A DNA stretch of 64,000 nucleotides from Ramlibacter tataouinensis (GCF_001580455.1 NZ_CP010951.1:558001-622000), one strand, 5' to 3'; positions 50,055-58,335 are shown, counted from the first letter of the stretch. Numbers and translations are program-made. The notes: a model not told the origin generated them from the letters alone.

Positions 50055-50534
50055 TCAGAACACGTTCAGCATGATGTCGACCACCGTGTTGCCGCGCATC
50101 AGCGTGATGTCGGCGCCGACGCGTCCGTAGCGGTAGCCGACGGGCGCCGGCGGGAGCTGGACCAGCACCGGCTGGGGCACCGCATAGACGGTCACGCCCG
50201 TGGGGATCGGCTGGCCCACGACCCAGGTACGGGCATGTCCGGGCGGCACGCAACCGTTGTGCTTCTTGGCCAGGCCCGGCGGGCAGCGACCATGACCGTA
50301 GTGCTCGACGTAATAGCGATGGACGACCTCGCGATGCTGGTCGCTGAAGCGGCCGCGGTAACGCCGGTCGTCGTCATCGTGGTCGTGCTTGTCGTGCCCA
50401 TGCCCGTGCCCGTGCTTGTACTCGTGTTTGTCGTGCTTGTCGTGTTTGTCGTGCCCGTGGTCCTTGGCCAGGGCCGGGGCGGCGAGTGCGGCGGTGCAGG
50501 CCAGCGCTGCCAGGACGCGAATGGATGGGTTCAT
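50055..50534 (-). CDS. RcnB-family exported protein with His/Asp-rich linker (copy 1)
   Basis: A 159-residue protein with a signal peptide (cleavage after ALA near residue 23). Residues about 24-58 are a metal-binding-like run of His, Asp and Lys (HDKHDKHDKHEYKHGHGHGH). The C-terminal half is RcnB-like: DQHREVVHRYYVEHYGHGRC and VGQPIPTGVTVYAVPQPVLV, ending ITLMRGNTVVDIMLNVF. The His run suggests binding of divalent metals in the periplasm. A leader hairpin overlaps the Shine-Dalgarno region. Copy 2 follows in the same direction. Confidence 0.86.
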   Translation of the reverse strand: MNPSIRVLAALACTAALAAPALAKDHGHDKHDKHDKHEYKHGHGHGHDKHDHDDDDRRYRGRFSDQHREVVHRYYVEHYGHGRCPPGLAKKHNGCVPPGHARTWVVGQPIPTGVTVYAVPQPVLVQLPPAPVGYRYGRVGADITLMRGNTVVDIMLNVF

Positions 50535-50543
50535 TTGTCAGCT

Positions 50544-50571
50544 CCGTTGAGTCTGCTTTCCAGCTCAACGG
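50544..50571 (-). promoter_or_regulatory. leader hairpin at the RcnB copy 1 ribosome binding site
   Basis: CCGTTGAG (50564-50571 complement) and CTCAACGG (50544-50551 complement) form a perfect 8-bp stem with a 12-nt loop on the minus strand. The 3' arm abuts GGAG just before the ATG at 50534, so the stem could hide the ribosome binding site. Confidence 0.4.
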
Positions 50572-50637
50572 GAAGTATCGGCCAACCGCTGACCTGCTTC
50601 CTGAAAGATCAGGCAGCAGTTGTAACCGCTTGGTACT

Positions 50638-52191
50638 TCAGACCGAGGCCAGTGCCGGCGCGATGGCTGCCTTGTTCAGGCCCAGGCGCTCGGCCGAGGT
50701 GTACTGCTGGCGCCAGGCTTCGAACGGGAGTGCGTCCGCGGCCTCGATCGCGCGCTGCTCGCGCACCGATTCCGCCGACAGTGCCGCGAACTTCGCATCC
50801 AGCGAGGCCGGGAACGGCAGCGCGAGGAGCTTGGCCTTGGTCTGTTGCGACTGGGCGCGCGAAAACGCGACGAAGGAACTGGCGTAGTCCCGTTGCATCA
50901 CGTCCAGCACGCGGGCCGAGGGCAGCAGGTGCGGCTCTTCGAGCTGGCCCTTCGCCGCGCGCAGCGCATCGCCGTAGTCGCTGGTGCCGACGGCGGCATC
51001 CAGCATGGCAGCGATCGGCTCGAACTCGCGCAGCAGTTCCGCGCCCCAGTTCACGAGCTCGACCTCTTCGCCATCGCGCTCGAGCATCAGGCCGGGCTCG
51101 CGGCCGTAGGCAGCGGTCTTGTGCTGGTTGCTGCCCAGCGCGGCGATTTCGGCCGGCGTGTCCGGCGGACTGTCGGCCAGCAGGCAATGCAGCAGGAAGA
51201 TGTCGAGAAAGCGCACGTTCTGCAGCGTGATGCCGACTGGCACGAAGGGGTTGAGGTCGAGCAGACGCACCTCGACGTACTCGACGCCGCGCTCGCGCAG
51301 GGCGTGCAGCGGACGCTCGCCGGCGCGGATCACGCGCTTGGGGCGGATGGTGCCGTAGAACTCGTTCTCGATCTGCAGCAGCGTGGTGGCGAGCTGGTTG
51401 TACTCGCCGCCCGGGTTCACGATGCCGATCGATTCGTAGGCCGGGTAAGGCCGGGTCAGGGCCTCGTGCAAGGAGGCGGCATAGCCTTCGAGGCCGTTGT
51501 AGCTGACGGCCAGGCTGGCCTGCGCCTCGCTCTGGTAGCCCAGGCGCCCCATGCGCAGCGAGGTGCCGTAGGGCATGTACATGGTGCCGGCGGACAGCGA
51601 CTCCAGCATGTGCTGGCGCCCCGCGACGAAGCTGGAACACACCGCCGGCGACGCGCCGAACAGGTACAGCAGCAGGAAGGCGTGCCGCCGGAAATTGCGG
51701 ATCAGCGCGAAATACTCTTCGCTGCCCACGCCCGGCAGCGACCAGTTGTAGTGGATGCCCGAGATGGTCTGCATGCGCCGGCCATAGCGGTGCGCCAGGC
51801 CCATGCGGTAGACGCTCTTGGCGCGGCCCACGTTCGAGGGGCCGTAGCTGCCGATCGGGATGTTCTCGTCGGCGGGCAGCACGCAGGGCATGCTGGAGAC
51901 CCACATCATCTCGTCGCCCAGTGCGCGGTAGGTGAACTGATGCACCTGCATCAGCTCCTCCAGGCAGGTCTCGGGCGTGGCATGGACCCCGGTGATCAGT
52001 TCGAGCTGGGATTCGCTGTAGTCGGTGGTGATGTTGGGGTGGGTCAGGGCCGAGCCCAGCGCCTTCGGGTGCGGCGTCATGGCCAGCGCCCCGTCCGGCA
52101 TGGCGCGCAGGCTTTCCTTTTCGATGCCGCGGCGGATACCCTTCAGCCGATCCGGCGTGAGGGCGTGAAGGCGCGCCTGCAGGTTGTTCAT
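50638..52191 (-). CDS. gshA: glutamate--cysteine ligase
   Basis: A 517-residue enzyme (E. coli GshA has 518) that joins Glu and Cys, the first step of glutathione synthesis. Typical stretches are RGIEKESLRAMPDGALAMTP, THPNITTDYSESQLELITGV, GSYGPSNVGRAKSVYRMGLA, ISGIHYNWSLPGVG and YVEVRLLDLNPFVPVGIT. The ATG at 52191 (MNNLQARLHALTPDRL) matches the family start; the frame extends upstream. It is divergent from the SRPBCC gene at 52353. Confidence 0.95.
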   Translation of the reverse strand: MNNLQARLHALTPDRLKGIRRGIEKESLRAMPDGALAMTPHPKALGSALTHPNITTDYSESQLELITGVHATPETCLEELMQVHQFTYRALGDEMMWVSSMPCVLPADENIPIGSYGPSNVGRAKSVYRMGLAHRYGRRMQTISGIHYNWSLPGVGSEEYFALIRNFRRHAFLLLYLFGASPAVCSSFVAGRQHMLESLSAGTMYMPYGTSLRMGRLGYQSEAQASLAVSYNGLEGYAASLHEALTRPYPAYESIGIVNPGGEYNQLATTLLQIENEFYGTIRPKRVIRAGERPLHALRERGVEYVEVRLLDLNPFVPVGITLQNVRFLDIFLLHCLLADSPPDTPAEIAALGSNQHKTAAYGREPGLMLERDGEEVELVNWGAELLREFEPIAAMLDAAVGTSDYGDALRAAKGQLEEPHLLPSARVLDVMQRDYASSFVAFSRAQSQQTKAKLLALPFPASLDAKFAALSAESVREQRAIEAADALPFEAWRQQYTSAERLGLNKAAIAPALASV

Positions 52192-52352
52192 TTGGGACCG
52201 GATCTCGTTCTTTTCTCGCTCGAAGGGCCGCACGGTAGCACGGCCAGCGTTTTTCCGCTTTTACCCAGGTCAAGGCCGAATCTGGTAGGAAAAATGATGG
52301 GCTGGCAGAATGGGCCACCTGCCACCTGCCAGCGCCACAAGAGGAGAAGAAG

Positions 52353-52823
52353 ATGGCCGTGACCGTCCATATCGACCTGGGCTACGAATTCGAGGTGAAG
52401 GCCAAGGCGGCCGACGTGTTCGAGCTGCTGGCCGACGTCCCGGCCTCGGTCTCGCATTTTCCCAAGGTCCAGCAACTCACCGACCTGGGCGACGGCGTCT
52501 ACAAGTGGGAAATGGAAAAGGTCGGCACGGCCCAGGTCGGCATCCAGACCGTCTACGCCAGCAAGTACAAGAGCGACAAAGCCAAGGGCACGGTGAGCTG
52601 GACGCCGGTCAAGGGCGTGGGCAACGCCCTGGTCGGCGGCCACTGGAAGATCAAGGACAACAAGAAGTCCACCCACCTCGAACTGAAGATCGACGGCGAC
52701 ATCACCCTGCCCTTCCCAGCGCTCATGTCCATGGTGGTGAAGCCGGTGGTCGAGGGCGAGTTCGAGAAGCTGGTGGACAAGTACATCGCCAATCTGGTCA
52801 AGCAGTTCGGCGGCGAGGTCTGA
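52353..52823 (+). CDS. SRPBCC family protein
   Basis: A 156-residue START-like protein: VHIDLGYEFEVKAKAADVFE, LLADVPASVSHFPKVQQLTD, and a Lys-rich second half (TKHLELKIDGDI-like, here HLELKIDGDITLPF) ending VDKYIANLVKQFGGEV. It resembles carbon-monoxide-dehydrogenase-subunit-G-like or polyketide-cyclase-like families; the cavity ligand is unknown. GAGGAGAAG precedes the ATG. A full palindromic element follows, and the gene converges on the carboxylesterase. Confidence 0.82.
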   Translation: MAVTVHIDLGYEFEVKAKAADVFELLADVPASVSHFPKVQQLTDLGDGVYKWEMEKVGTAQVGIQTVYASKYKSDKAKGTVSWTPVKGVGNALVGGHWKIKDNKKSTHLELKIDGDITLPFPALMSMVVKPVVEGEFEKLVDKYIANLVKQFGGEV

Positions 52824-52860
52824 ATCTTGGCTGCCCCCCGCTGGGTGAGGGTGGCTGTCG

Positions 52861-52949
52861 GCTCCCTCCCCTACCGGGGGTTGGGGTGGGGGCGCTTTCG
52901 TAGTTTCGGAGCGCCCCCATCCCCGCCTTCCCCCGGAGGGGAAGGAGTC
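52861..52949. repeat. GC-rich palindromic element, full copy 4
   Basis: Left arm GCTCCCTCCCCTACCGGGGG ending GGGGTGGGGGCGC, a spacer of about 13 bp, and right arm GCGCCCCCATCCCC through CCCCCGGAGGGG. The arms are more diverged than at 3955-7947. It lies in the convergent gap between the SRPBCC (+) and carboxylesterase (-) genes. Confidence 0.82.
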
Positions 52950-52954
52950 AAACC

Positions 52955-53620
52955 CTATGCCAGCACCTTGAGCAGCCAGGCGTTCAGGTCCTGGATCTCC
53001 TCCATGCACACGGAATGAGGCATCGGGTAGTCATGCCACTCCACGTCGTGACCGAGCGCGCGCAGCGCATCGCGCGAGGCCTCGCCGGCGGACATCGGCA
53101 CCACATCATCGTGCCGGCCGTGGGCCATGAAGATCGGGGTGAGCGCGTTGGCGTCGCTGCGTTCCGCGGCGGTGGTGTGCGCCAGCGGCAGGTAGCCGGA
53201 GAGGCCGACGATCCCGGCCAGCCGCTCGCGATGCCGCAGGCCGGTCAGCAGCGAGAGCGCGCAACCCTGCGAGAAGCCGCCGAGGACGATGCGCCCGGCC
53301 GGCGTGCCGCGCGCCTTTTCGCGCTCGATGATTTCCTCCACCTGCGCGAGCGAACGGCGCAGGCCGGTCTCGTCCTGGCGCTGGCGCAGGTCCGGGCCCA
53401 GCACGTCGTACCAGGCGCGCATGCGAAAGCCGCCGTTGATGGTGACCGGCATCACCGGGGCGTGCGGGAAGACGAAGCGCACCGCGCCGGCCGCCTCGAG
53501 CCGCAGCTCCTGCGCCAGGGGCACGAAGTCGGTGCCGTCGGCGCCCAGGCCGTGCATCACGATGATGCTGGTCGCCGGCTGCGGCGCGGTTTCGATGTCG
53601 ATCGTTTCTAGCACTGCCAT
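52955..53620 (-). CDS. carboxylesterase/phospholipase family alpha/beta hydrolase
   Basis: A 221-residue esterase. The oxyanion region is VMHGLGADGTDF, the nucleophile elbow GGFSQGC with S117, the Asp is in HGRHDDVVP and the His in PMPHSVC. This is the complete triad of the carboxylesterase/acyl-protein thioesterase family, cytoplasmic in most bacteria. The ATG at 53620 is used; the frame is open further upstream. It is divergent from the hibernation factor gene. Confidence 0.9.
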   Translation of the reverse strand: MAVLETIDIETAPQPATSIIVMHGLGADGTDFVPLAQELRLEAAGAVRFVFPHAPVMPVTINGGFRMRAWYDVLGPDLRQRQDETGLRRSLAQVEEIIEREKARGTPAGRIVLGGFSQGCALSLLTGLRHRERLAGIVGLSGYLPLAHTTAAERSDANALTPIFMAHGRHDDVVPMSAGEASRDALRALGHDVEWHDYPMPHSVCMEEIQDLNAWLLKVLA

Positions 53621-53706
53621 TGGGGACTCGTTTCGAAGGAGGGACGAAAGCGGCCAGCATAGCGCGGCAAGTGGCGTGCGACCCGTCCGACAGCCGCTTG
53701 GCCCCT

Positions 53707-53715
53707 TTCCTACAG
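53707..53715 (+). promoter_or_regulatory. TTCCTACAG box
   Basis: One mismatch from GTCCTACAG, 48 nt before the ribosome hibernation factor gene, a typical stationary-phase gene. This is a strong functional hint for the motif. Confidence 0.45.
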
Positions 53716-53763
53716 CAACCCGTCCGCGTGCCACGCAAACTGAAAGCGCAAAGGAACTTGCCT

Positions 53764-54144
53764 ATGCAAATACAAGTGAATACCGGCAATGGCATTGCGA
53801 ACAAGGATGCCCTGGAACGTTGGGCCGCCGCCTACCTCAACGACACCTTGGGGCGCTTTCGCGAGGAACTCTCACGCATCGAGGTGCAGCTGACCGACGA
53901 CAGCCGGGGCAAGAAGGGCGATGACCGCCGCTGCATGCTCGAGGCCAGGCTGAACGGCCATGCGCCGATCGCCGTGAACCACAACGGCGAATCGATGGAC
54001 GATGCCTTCCGCGGCGCCACGGTCAAGCTCATTCGCGCGCTGGAACGCACGCTGGGCAAGCTCGACCGGCACGAGCATCGCGCCCGTCACACCATCCGCA
54101 AGGACGCCCAAGAGCCGGCGGATACGGCCGCCGACTCAAGCTGA
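53764..54144 (+). CDS. HPF/RaiA-family ribosome-associated protein
   Basis: A 126-residue protein of the ribosome hibernation family (MQIQVNTGNGIANKDALERW, LSRIEVQLTDDSRGKKGDDR, EARLNGHAPIAVNHNGESMD, DDAFRGATVKLIRALERTLG). HPF/RaiA members bind the 30S decoding region and inactivate ribosomes in stationary phase. The C-terminal tail is short, so it is not a long-form HPF. The fold signature is partly degenerate, so a specialised variant is possible. CAAAGGAACTT precedes the ATG. Confidence 0.82.
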   Translation: MQIQVNTGNGIANKDALERWAAAYLNDTLGRFREELSRIEVQLTDDSRGKKGDDRRCMLEARLNGHAPIAVNHNGESMDDAFRGATVKLIRALERTLGKLDRHEHRARHTIRKDAQEPADTAADSS

Positions 54145-54236
54145 GTCCCGGCTGGCGCGCTACGGCGCCCAGCTTCCAGCCCAAGCCGAACGGTTGGTGA
54201 CCGTTCGGCCTGATTTGTCCTGTCCGCAGCTGCCTG

Positions 54237-54575
54237 TCAGTTGCGATCGGTGCGGGCCGGCTTCTCTTCCGGCGGGGCGCCCATCGTGGTGGTGGGCGCA
54301 GGCTCAGGCGCGGCAGCGACGGACTCAGGCGCAGGCGCCACCGCAACCGGTTCGGGCCGGGGCAGTATCGAAATCACCGCGGTCGGGATCGGCCGGGACC
54401 ACGGCGGCAGACCGGTTTCACCCATTCCGGTGTGGAAGGTGCTCTGTTGGCCGGCGCCGATCGACGCATCCGGCGCGCGGTTGTTTGGCGGATTGCTCTG
54501 CGCGATCGCCAGGCCCAGGGCGCCCGCGGCGGTAAAGCCGCACGCAAGTCCCACGACTCTCTTCAGCTTGCTCAT
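54237..54575 (-). CDS. exported Pro/Ala-rich protein ending -ARTDRN
   Basis: A 112-residue protein starting MSKLKRVVGLACGFTAAGAL with a signal peptide (cleavage after AIA near residue 25), then QSNPPNNRAPDASIGAG. The C-terminal half is Pro/Ala/Val-rich and ends KPARTDRN. No family is recognised. The N-terminus MSK..., the AQ at the start of the mature part and the final -ARxDRN are shared with the protein at 57459. Confidence 0.62.
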   Translation of the reverse strand: MSKLKRVVGLACGFTAAGALGLAIAQSNPPNNRAPDASIGAGQQSTFHTGMGETGLPPWSRPIPTAVISILPRPEPVAVAPAPESVAAAPEPAPTTTMGAPPEEKPARTDRN

Positions 54576-54794
54576 GAAGACACTCCAGAGGTTGATGTTG
54601 GTATGGGTGTGACGTGGGCATCTCGGCGCCCTCGTGAAGCCTAGTTTTCGAAAGCGGTGCCCATGTCAGGTCTCGCCTGCAACGCCTGTCGGATGGAGAC
54701 CGACAAGGCGAATCGGATGCGGCCTGCGCTCACCCCGAGCTTGCGGATGTGCCCGCGCTTCATGAGGTCTGCCCGACCGTGCTAGCCTCGCGGC

Positions 54795-55670
54795 ATGGAA
54801 CTGAACCTGGAAGCACTGGACCAGCCGGCTCGGGACTCGGCCACCGTCGTGATGCTGCGCGACGGCGCGCAGGGACTCGAGGTGTTCCTGGTCAAGCGGC
54901 ATGGCCTGTCGGATGTGCTGGGCGGCGCCTATGTGTTCCCCGGGGGCAAGGTCGATGCCACCGACGCGCTGGCCGCCCGCAGCCTCGATGCGGCGGGCGC
55001 CGAGCTCAGGGTCGCGCTGGCCGAACCCGGGCTGGCGGACGAGGCGGTGGCAGCCCTGTACTTCGCGGCCCTGCGCGAGCTGTTCGAGGAAACCGGCGTG
55101 CTGCTGGCGCAGGGCGCTGGCGCGGCCGAGGCGGAGATCGCCTGGCGCATGATGCGCGAAGGGCGCGCGCTCGACGAGGTGCTGGCGCCCATGGCCCTGC
55201 AGCTGGCGGCGACGCGCCTGCAGCCCTGGTCGCGCTGGATCACTCCGGTTGTGGGCGGCGTGGTTCGCAAGCGCTTCGACGCCCGGTTCTTCCTGGCGCG
55301 CGCGCCCGAAGGGCAGACGCCCCGTCACGACGAACACGAGGCGACCGAGAGCTGCTGGCTCACCCCGCGCGAGGCACTGCGGCAGTACTGGGAAGGCGAG
55401 ATCGAACTGGCGCCGCCGCAGATCATGAGCCTGGCGCACCTGTCGCGGCATGCCGGCGTGGACAGCGCGATGGCCGAGGCGCGGGCGCGCACGCCGCCGC
55501 TGGTTGAGCCCGAGCCGTTTGAACTGCAGGGCGTGCGGGTCATCTGCTATCCGGGCGATGAGCGGCATTCGGTGCGCGCGCGCGCCCTCCCCGGTCCGAC
55601 GCGGCTGCACTGGCGCGGCGGGCGCTTCGAGCCGGAAGGCGGGCTGGCGGACCTGTTCGCCGACGCCTGA
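54795..55670 (+). CDS. NUDIX hydrolase
   Basis: A 291-residue NUDIX protein. The box is split: the GG half at 50-51 (VFPGGKVDATD) and the RELFEETG half at 94-101 are separated by about 40 residues, as in NUDT19-type enzymes rather than the compact MutT form. Members of this group often cleave CoA derivatives; that substrate is inferred. The ATG at 54795 follows GCTAGCC by 7 bp and has no Shine-Dalgarno. Confidence 0.84.
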   Translation: MELNLEALDQPARDSATVVMLRDGAQGLEVFLVKRHGLSDVLGGAYVFPGGKVDATDALAARSLDAAGAELRVALAEPGLADEAVAALYFAALRELFEETGVLLAQGAGAAEAEIAWRMMREGRALDEVLAPMALQLAATRLQPWSRWITPVVGGVVRKRFDARFFLARAPEGQTPRHDEHEATESCWLTPREALRQYWEGEIELAPPQIMSLAHLSRHAGVDSAMAEARARTPPLVEPEPFELQGVRVICYPGDERHSVRARALPGPTRLHWRGGRFEPEGGLADLFADA

Positions 55671-55865
55671 GTTCGACGGAAACGAGCCGGAGCCTGCCTA
55701 CAACGATTCGCGGTCCCGGCTGGCGGCAAGGACGGGACGCCGAACCAAACTCCTTTGTTGCTGGCCGGGGCCGCGCGCCACAAAGACAGGTATCGGGCTT
55801 TCGCCGCCCGCGAAACGCAAGAACATTGTCCAGCGGGCCCCGCCGCACCGGCCCCCTCCGCCGGA

Positions 55866-56522
55866 TCACTGGTCCTTGAACGCGGCGTCGGTGTCGGCTT
55901 CCGGCAGGGCCGCGCTTTCAGGCATCACATAGACGACGGCTCGGCCTTGGCCGAGCCATCGCTGCACCACCTGCTCGTAGAAGGGCACCGGCACCACCAC
56001 GCACCCGAGCGAGACGCGCCGCTCTTCGGGACTGGACGCTGCCAGCAGCGCCAGGTGGGTGTCGCGGCTGCGTCCCGGCCGCACGCGATGAATGGCGAAG
56101 GCGCTGTCGTAGTGGATCCAGATCACATGCTCGCCGGACAGATTGCGACCCGGCTTCGATACGAAGCGGCCCGCGGGCGTCGTGCGTTCGACCAGGGGCA
56201 CCTTCCCCGATTGCGCACGTTCGCCCACGCCCTGGGTGATCTCATCGCCGCGGGCCTGGCCGAGAAGAACCGGCGAGGCGCCTCGCAGCCGTCCCAGCCT
56301 GTCGAACACATGGATCGACGCCTGACGCTTGTCGACCACGGCAAAAGGCCGCGACTCGTGTTCGCCCGTGTCCGTGACCCGGCGGGCAAGTTCGAGCGCA
56401 TCGCGCGAAGGCTCCGCGGCACGATCCCGCTGTTCTTGCGTTGGTCTCTCGTGCGCGGGCGCGGCGATGGCGCAGGCCGCGGCCAGCCAGCCGGCGACCA
56501 GTACCTTGCCCAGACAGGCCAT
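55866..56522 (-). CDS. L,D-transpeptidase family protein (copy 1)
   Basis: A 218-residue protein with a signal peptide (MACLGKVLVAGWLAAACAIA, cleavage after APA near residue 22). The YkuD-type catalytic stretch has the His in IHRVRPG and the Cys in VSLGCVVV. L,D-transpeptidases form 3-3 peptidoglycan crosslinks or attach proteins to the wall. The usual Arg after SxGC is absent (CVVV), as in the paralogue. The start at 56522 is used; an ATG nine codons upstream is an alternative. Confidence 0.82.
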   Translation of the reverse strand: MACLGKVLVAGWLAAACAIAAPAHERPTQEQRDRAAEPSRDALELARRVTDTGEHESRPFAVVDKRQASIHVFDRLGRLRGASPVLLGQARGDEITQGVGERAQSGKVPLVERTTPAGRFVSKPGRNLSGEHVIWIHYDSAFAIHRVRPGRSRDTHLALLAASSPEERRVSLGCVVVPVPFYEQVVQRWLGQGRAVVYVMPESAALPEADTDAAFKDQ

Positions 56523-56627
56523 TGATGCCCCCTCTGTGGAGGCGGACATGGTACCGACGAGTCAGCGGGCTGCAACCGTGCAACGGTAACAGGTGGGTTT
56601 CAGGAGAGAGTCAATGTTGCGCCGGCG

Positions 56628-57389
56628 TCAACGGCGCGCCGGTGTCGCATGTTGCGCCAGTTTCACCGGGGCATCGACGTCGTAGTAGGCCGCAAAGGTC
56701 TCACGCAAGCTGCGCGTTTCGGGCAGCACATAAATCACGGCGCCGCGCTGCACAGCCGGTCGCAGCGCCTTCTCGTAGAAGGCGTCCGGCAGGTTGATGC
56801 AGCCAAAGGACATGCGGTTGTCGTCCGGCGTCGGCGACGCCAGGCTCTTGAGGCGCTCGGGCACCTTGATCACGCGGTGCATGGACACCGCGGATTCGTA
56901 ATCCACCCAGACCACGTCTTCGTTGCGGCTGCTGCTCTTGCCCAATTCCGCGACGAAGCGGCCGGCGGGCGTGGTCTTCTCTTCGGGCAGGACCAGCTCG
57001 ATGGGCTTGTTGCCGATGCCGGGAACCGTGTAGTCGCCGTGCGCCGAGCCCAGGAGCGCGGGCGCCGCCGCCTTCAGGTTGCCGCCCGGATCGAACAGAA
57101 AAACCCTGGCTTGCTTCTTGTCGACGATGACGAAAGACTTCGGCCCGTTGTCGCGCGAGGTGATGACCCAGTTGGCCATGCGCCGAACGTCGGGCGATAC
57201 GGACTCGCGGCCGAAGGCCGCATGACGTGCCGGATGCGGCACCGCCTCGGCCAGGCCGCCACTCGGAAAGTGGACCGCCGCCGGCGGCAAGACCAGCATC
57301 AGGACGGCTACCCCCAGCAAGACACCCCTGCGAACAGCGTCCAGCAACTCAAATCGTTCGCCGGCACTGTCCGGCTTCGGGCGGGTCAT
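56628..57389 (-). CDS. L,D-transpeptidase family protein (copy 2)
   Basis: A 253-residue paralogue of copy 1. An N-terminal hydrophobic helix (about 21-42) acts as signal or anchor. The two share SFVIVDKKQARVFLFDPGGN (against AVVDKRQASIHVFDRLGRLR), TTPAGRFV, and the catalytic core with His in SMHRVIK and Cys in MSFGCINLP. It lies 105 bp upstream of copy 1 on the same strand, so the pair arose by duplication and may be cotranscribed. Confidence 0.84.
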   Translation of the reverse strand: MTRPKPDSAGERFELLDAVRRGVLLGVAVLMLVLPPAAVHFPSGGLAEAVPHPARHAAFGRESVSPDVRRMANWVITSRDNGPKSFVIVDKKQARVFLFDPGGNLKAAAPALLGSAHGDYTVPGIGNKPIELVLPEEKTTPAGRFVAELGKSSSRNEDVVWVDYESAVSMHRVIKVPERLKSLASPTPDDNRMSFGCINLPDAFYEKALRPAVQRGAVIYVLPETRSLRETFAAYYDVDAPVKLAQHATPARR

Positions 57390-57458
57390 GTTCGTTGGGT
57401 GTCAGGTCACAGCGGTCCGCACGGGCGCAAAGCCCGTATGAGACCGCTGGGAACGGGC

Positions 57459-57911
57459 TTAGTTCCGGTCTGCCCGCGCCGTGCTCATCGAGCCGCCGGC
57501 ACCGGCCGCGCTATCGCTGCCCGGGCTGCTGGACGATGCGCTCGGGGTGCTGGTGGCACTGCTCGAGCCCGAGCTGGGGGCCGGCCCCGCTTGCGCGCCG
57601 CCCGATGGGCCGGGGCTACCGGCCGTGCTGCCGGCCGTGTTGCTGCTGCTCGGGCTGGCGCCCATGGTGGAAGAACTGGCGCCGGAGGACGAGGTGTCCG
57701 AGGAACTCGGCGTCGAGCTGGGGGCCGGGCTGGAGCCGGAACTCGGGGTGGAGCTCGGGCTCGAACTTGTGCCCGGGCTGCTCGAGGTGCTCGGTGTCTG
57801 GGCCGCGCCGCCGGACGTGCTCGATCCGCTGCTGGAGGTCTGCGCGATCGCGACGCCGCCGATGACCAGGGCCGCTGCCGTTGCCAGGGTGGTCAGGGTC
57901 TTCTTGCTCAT
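57459..57911 (-). CDS. exported Ser/Pro/Gly-rich protein ending -ARADRN
   Basis: A 150-residue protein: signal peptide MSKKTLTTLATAAALVIGGV, cleavage near residue 24 (AIA/Q), then almost pure Ser/Gly/Pro/Ala/Thr low-complexity sequence, ending STARADRN. GAGAAGGAGCAAG precedes the ATG. The opposite strand is also open here because of the codon bias and is not a gene. No function is known; a wall-spanning linker or secreted mucin-like protein is possible. Confidence 0.62.
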   Translation of the reverse strand: MSKKTLTTLATAAALVIGGVAIAQTSSSGSSTSGGAAQTPSTSSSPGTSSSPSSTPSSGSSPAPSSTPSSSDTSSSGASSSTMGASPSSSNTAGSTAGSPGPSGGAQAGPAPSSGSSSATSTPSASSSSPGSDSAAGAGGSMSTARADRN

Positions 57912-58036
57912 GTCTTGCTCCTTCTCTGAGGTCCCCCCTAGGGGAGTAGGTTGAATGAAGCCGGCAAAACGAGCCGACTGCTTCACAGCCTACTTTTGCG
58001 CGCCCCGAGCAAGAAGTGAGGTGATGCAGGCAGGGC

Positions 58037-58045
58037 CTGTAGGAC
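58037..58045 (-). promoter_or_regulatory. GTCCTACAG box
   Basis: Exact copy on the minus strand. The next minus-strand start, the Ser-rich protein at 57911, is 125 nt downstream, farther than at other copies. Confidence 0.42.
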
Positions 58046-58067
58046 CACCGCTGTCACGATATAACGC

Positions 58068-58253
58068 TCAGTAGGTGAACTCCTTCACCTCTGTGGCCGT
58101 CTCCTCGCGCCAGGAATCGATCTGCAAGCTGGGATGGGCGCACTCCCATCCGAGCGCGTATTCCTCGTCGCCTTCGAAGGTGGCATAGGGATTGCGCGGA
58201 GCGGCGACGCTGGTTTCGCCGTGATGGTGATTGCGCGGTGCTGGAACGAACAT
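58068..58253 (-). CDS. small hypothetical protein
   Basis: A 61-residue protein, MFVPAPRNHHHGETSVAAPR..., ending TATEVKEFTY, with no signal or membrane segment. AAGGAGGAAG lies 8 bp before the ATG at 58253, which decides the start; in-frame ATGs at 58274 and 58304 have no such site. A TTCCTACCG box lies 82 nt upstream. Conserved-looking size and codon usage suggest a real gene, but no function is visible. Confidence 0.6.
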   Translation of the reverse strand: MFVPAPRNHHHGETSVAAPRNPYATFEGDEEYALGWECAHPSLQIDSWREETATEVKEFTY

Positions 58254-58335
58254 TCGGGCTTCCTCCTTAGCCATCGTGTCTCGGCAATCATCCGTTACGC
58301 GCAAGTCCAGTCACATCCTCCAAACGCCAGAGCCG

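Noticed and set aside
52282..52291. TTCCTACCA on the minus strand upstream of gshA
   Set aside because: It is 91 nt from the start, farther than most boxes, and two positions differ; it was left out of the motif set.
57481..57954. Leu/Glu/Pro-rich frame on the plus strand
   Set aside because: It is the complement of the Ser/Gly/Pro repeats of the secreted protein, which has a signal peptide and ribosome binding site.
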